Source of the DNA: Bradyrhizobium sp. AZCC 1610
GTDB lineage: Bacteria; Pseudomonadota; Alphaproteobacteria; Rhizobiales; Xanthobacteraceae
Assembly (NCBI RefSeq): GCF_036924515.1
Contig: NZ_JAZHRR010000001.1
Span: 7,687,185-7,751,184, forward strand
Length of the DNA stretch: 64,000 bases
Direction of reading: 5' to 3'
This document shows positions 63,651-64,000 of this stretch, piece after piece. A program made the position numbers and the translations under genes. The notes under the pieces are model-generated. The model saw only the letters and a program-made list of their open reading frames with translations. It searched no databases and was not told where the DNA came from. Position 1 is the stretch's first letter; each line of letters opens with the position of its first letter.

Positions 63651-64000
63651 ATGGCTGTAATCGAATCGACCATCGTTCCCTCCAGCGCCGCCTACAAGGC
63701 CAATCGCGACGGCATGCTGGCGCTGATTGCGCGGATGCGTTCGCTCGAAGATCGCACACGGGCCGCATCGGCCGCGGCAAGGGACCGCTTCCACAAACGC
63801 GGACAGTTGCTGCCGCGCGAGCGCGTCGCGCTGGTGCTCGACCCCGGCTCCCCCTTCATCGAACTATCGACGCTCGCCGGCTACATGTTCGACGTGGCGG
63901 ATGCGGAGAAGAGCGTGCCGGGCGGCGGCGTGATCGCGGGCATCGGCTTTGTCTCAGGCATCCGCTGCATGGTCAGCGCCAACGATTCCGGTATCGATGC
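63651..64000 (+). CDS. acyl-CoA carboxylase beta subunit, 3' end cut by window
   Basis: ATG 63651 follows AGGAGAG. The visible 116 residues (RDGMLALIARMRSLEDRTRA, GQLLPRERVALVLDPGSPF, ELSTLAGYMFD, VPGGGVIAGIGFVSG) are the start of a carboxyltransferase (beta) subunit of biotin-dependent acyl-CoA carboxylases such as methylcrotonyl- or geranyl-CoA carboxylase. The gene runs off the right edge. The alpha subunit with biotin would be expected downstream. Confidence 0.87.
   Translation, partial: MAVIESTIVPSSAAYKANRDGMLALIARMRSLEDRTRAASAAARDRFHKRGQLLPRERVALVLDPGSPFIELSTLAGYMFDVADAEKSVPGGGVIAGIGFVSGIRCMVSANDSGID

Noticed and set aside
1..64000. CRISPR array, tRNA or rRNA genes
   Set aside because: No regularly spaced direct repeats and no cloverleaf or rRNA-like sequence was found by eye; a covariance-model scan (for example with tRNA models) would settle the tRNA question.

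Overview
The window is high-GC alphaproteobacterial chromosome, most likely Bradyrhizobium or a close Bradyrhizobiaceae relative. This rests on many Bug/TctC binding proteins, an Lrp-AcdS divergent pair, a DUF3551 protein, a proteobacterial (GN-class) sortase with its substrate, and several families of short palindromic interspersed repeats. The assignment is by inspection only. I saw no rRNA, tRNA or CRISPR array.

Layout. 0-3 kb: small genes (one cut by the window edge, a ribbon-helix-helix protein and a decayed copy of it), an L,D-transpeptidase whose N-terminus is encoded by a repeat, and a nitroreductase. 3.4-8.7 kb: a TRAP transporter with its binding protein gene facing the permease genes, then KDPGal aldolase and KDGal kinase. 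8.8-14.4 kb: a flavin monooxygenase-like protein, LysE exporter, DUF1127 protein, MocR regulator and a divergent TctC protein. 14.4-19.5 kb: a giant VCBS/RTX protein divergent from FecR-domain and TPR proteins. 19.6-24.3 kb: another TctC protein, a secreted protease and small hypotheticals, one frameshifted. 24.4-27.9 kb: the acdR/acdS pair and recQ. 27.9-34.4 kb: a periplasmic molybdenum hydroxylase (triheme cytochrome c, 2Fe-2S and Mo subunits) convergent with CoxD/CoxE-type maturation genes. 34.5-42.6 kb: HAD hydrolase, trypsin-like protease, ADP-forming acyl-CoA synthetase, sortase plus VIT/VWA sortase substrate, and an XRE-type regulator. 42.8-44.7 kb: cold-shock gene and an AMP-forming acyl-CoA synthetase.

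44.8-58.3 kb is the accessory region. It holds a compact type I restriction operon: HsdR, then one polypeptide combining methylase and specificity subunits, then a 240-residue protein with an R-x4-H (HEPN-like) motif. A periplasmic amino-acid-type binding-protein gene lies in two pieces, its C-terminal half at 51.5-52.1 kb and its N-terminal half at 57.7-58.3 kb. Between them sit an OpgC-like membrane protein carrying a foreign C-terminal tail, a LuxR-type response regulator, a MASE1 hybrid histidine kinase and a DUF3551 protein.

58.5-64 kb is a catabolic cluster: two acyl-CoA dehydrogenases (one AtuD-like), a glutathione S-transferase, an AraC regulator, a BKACE-family enzyme and the start of a biotin-dependent carboxylase beta subunit. 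It suggests branched acyl-CoA or acyclic terpenoid degradation.

The most interesting candidates are the HEPN-like third gene of the restriction operon, the split binding-protein gene, the OpgC/ABC-tail chimera, the cysteine-substituted VCBS/RTX protein, and the repeat-encoded N-terminus of the L,D-transpeptidase.
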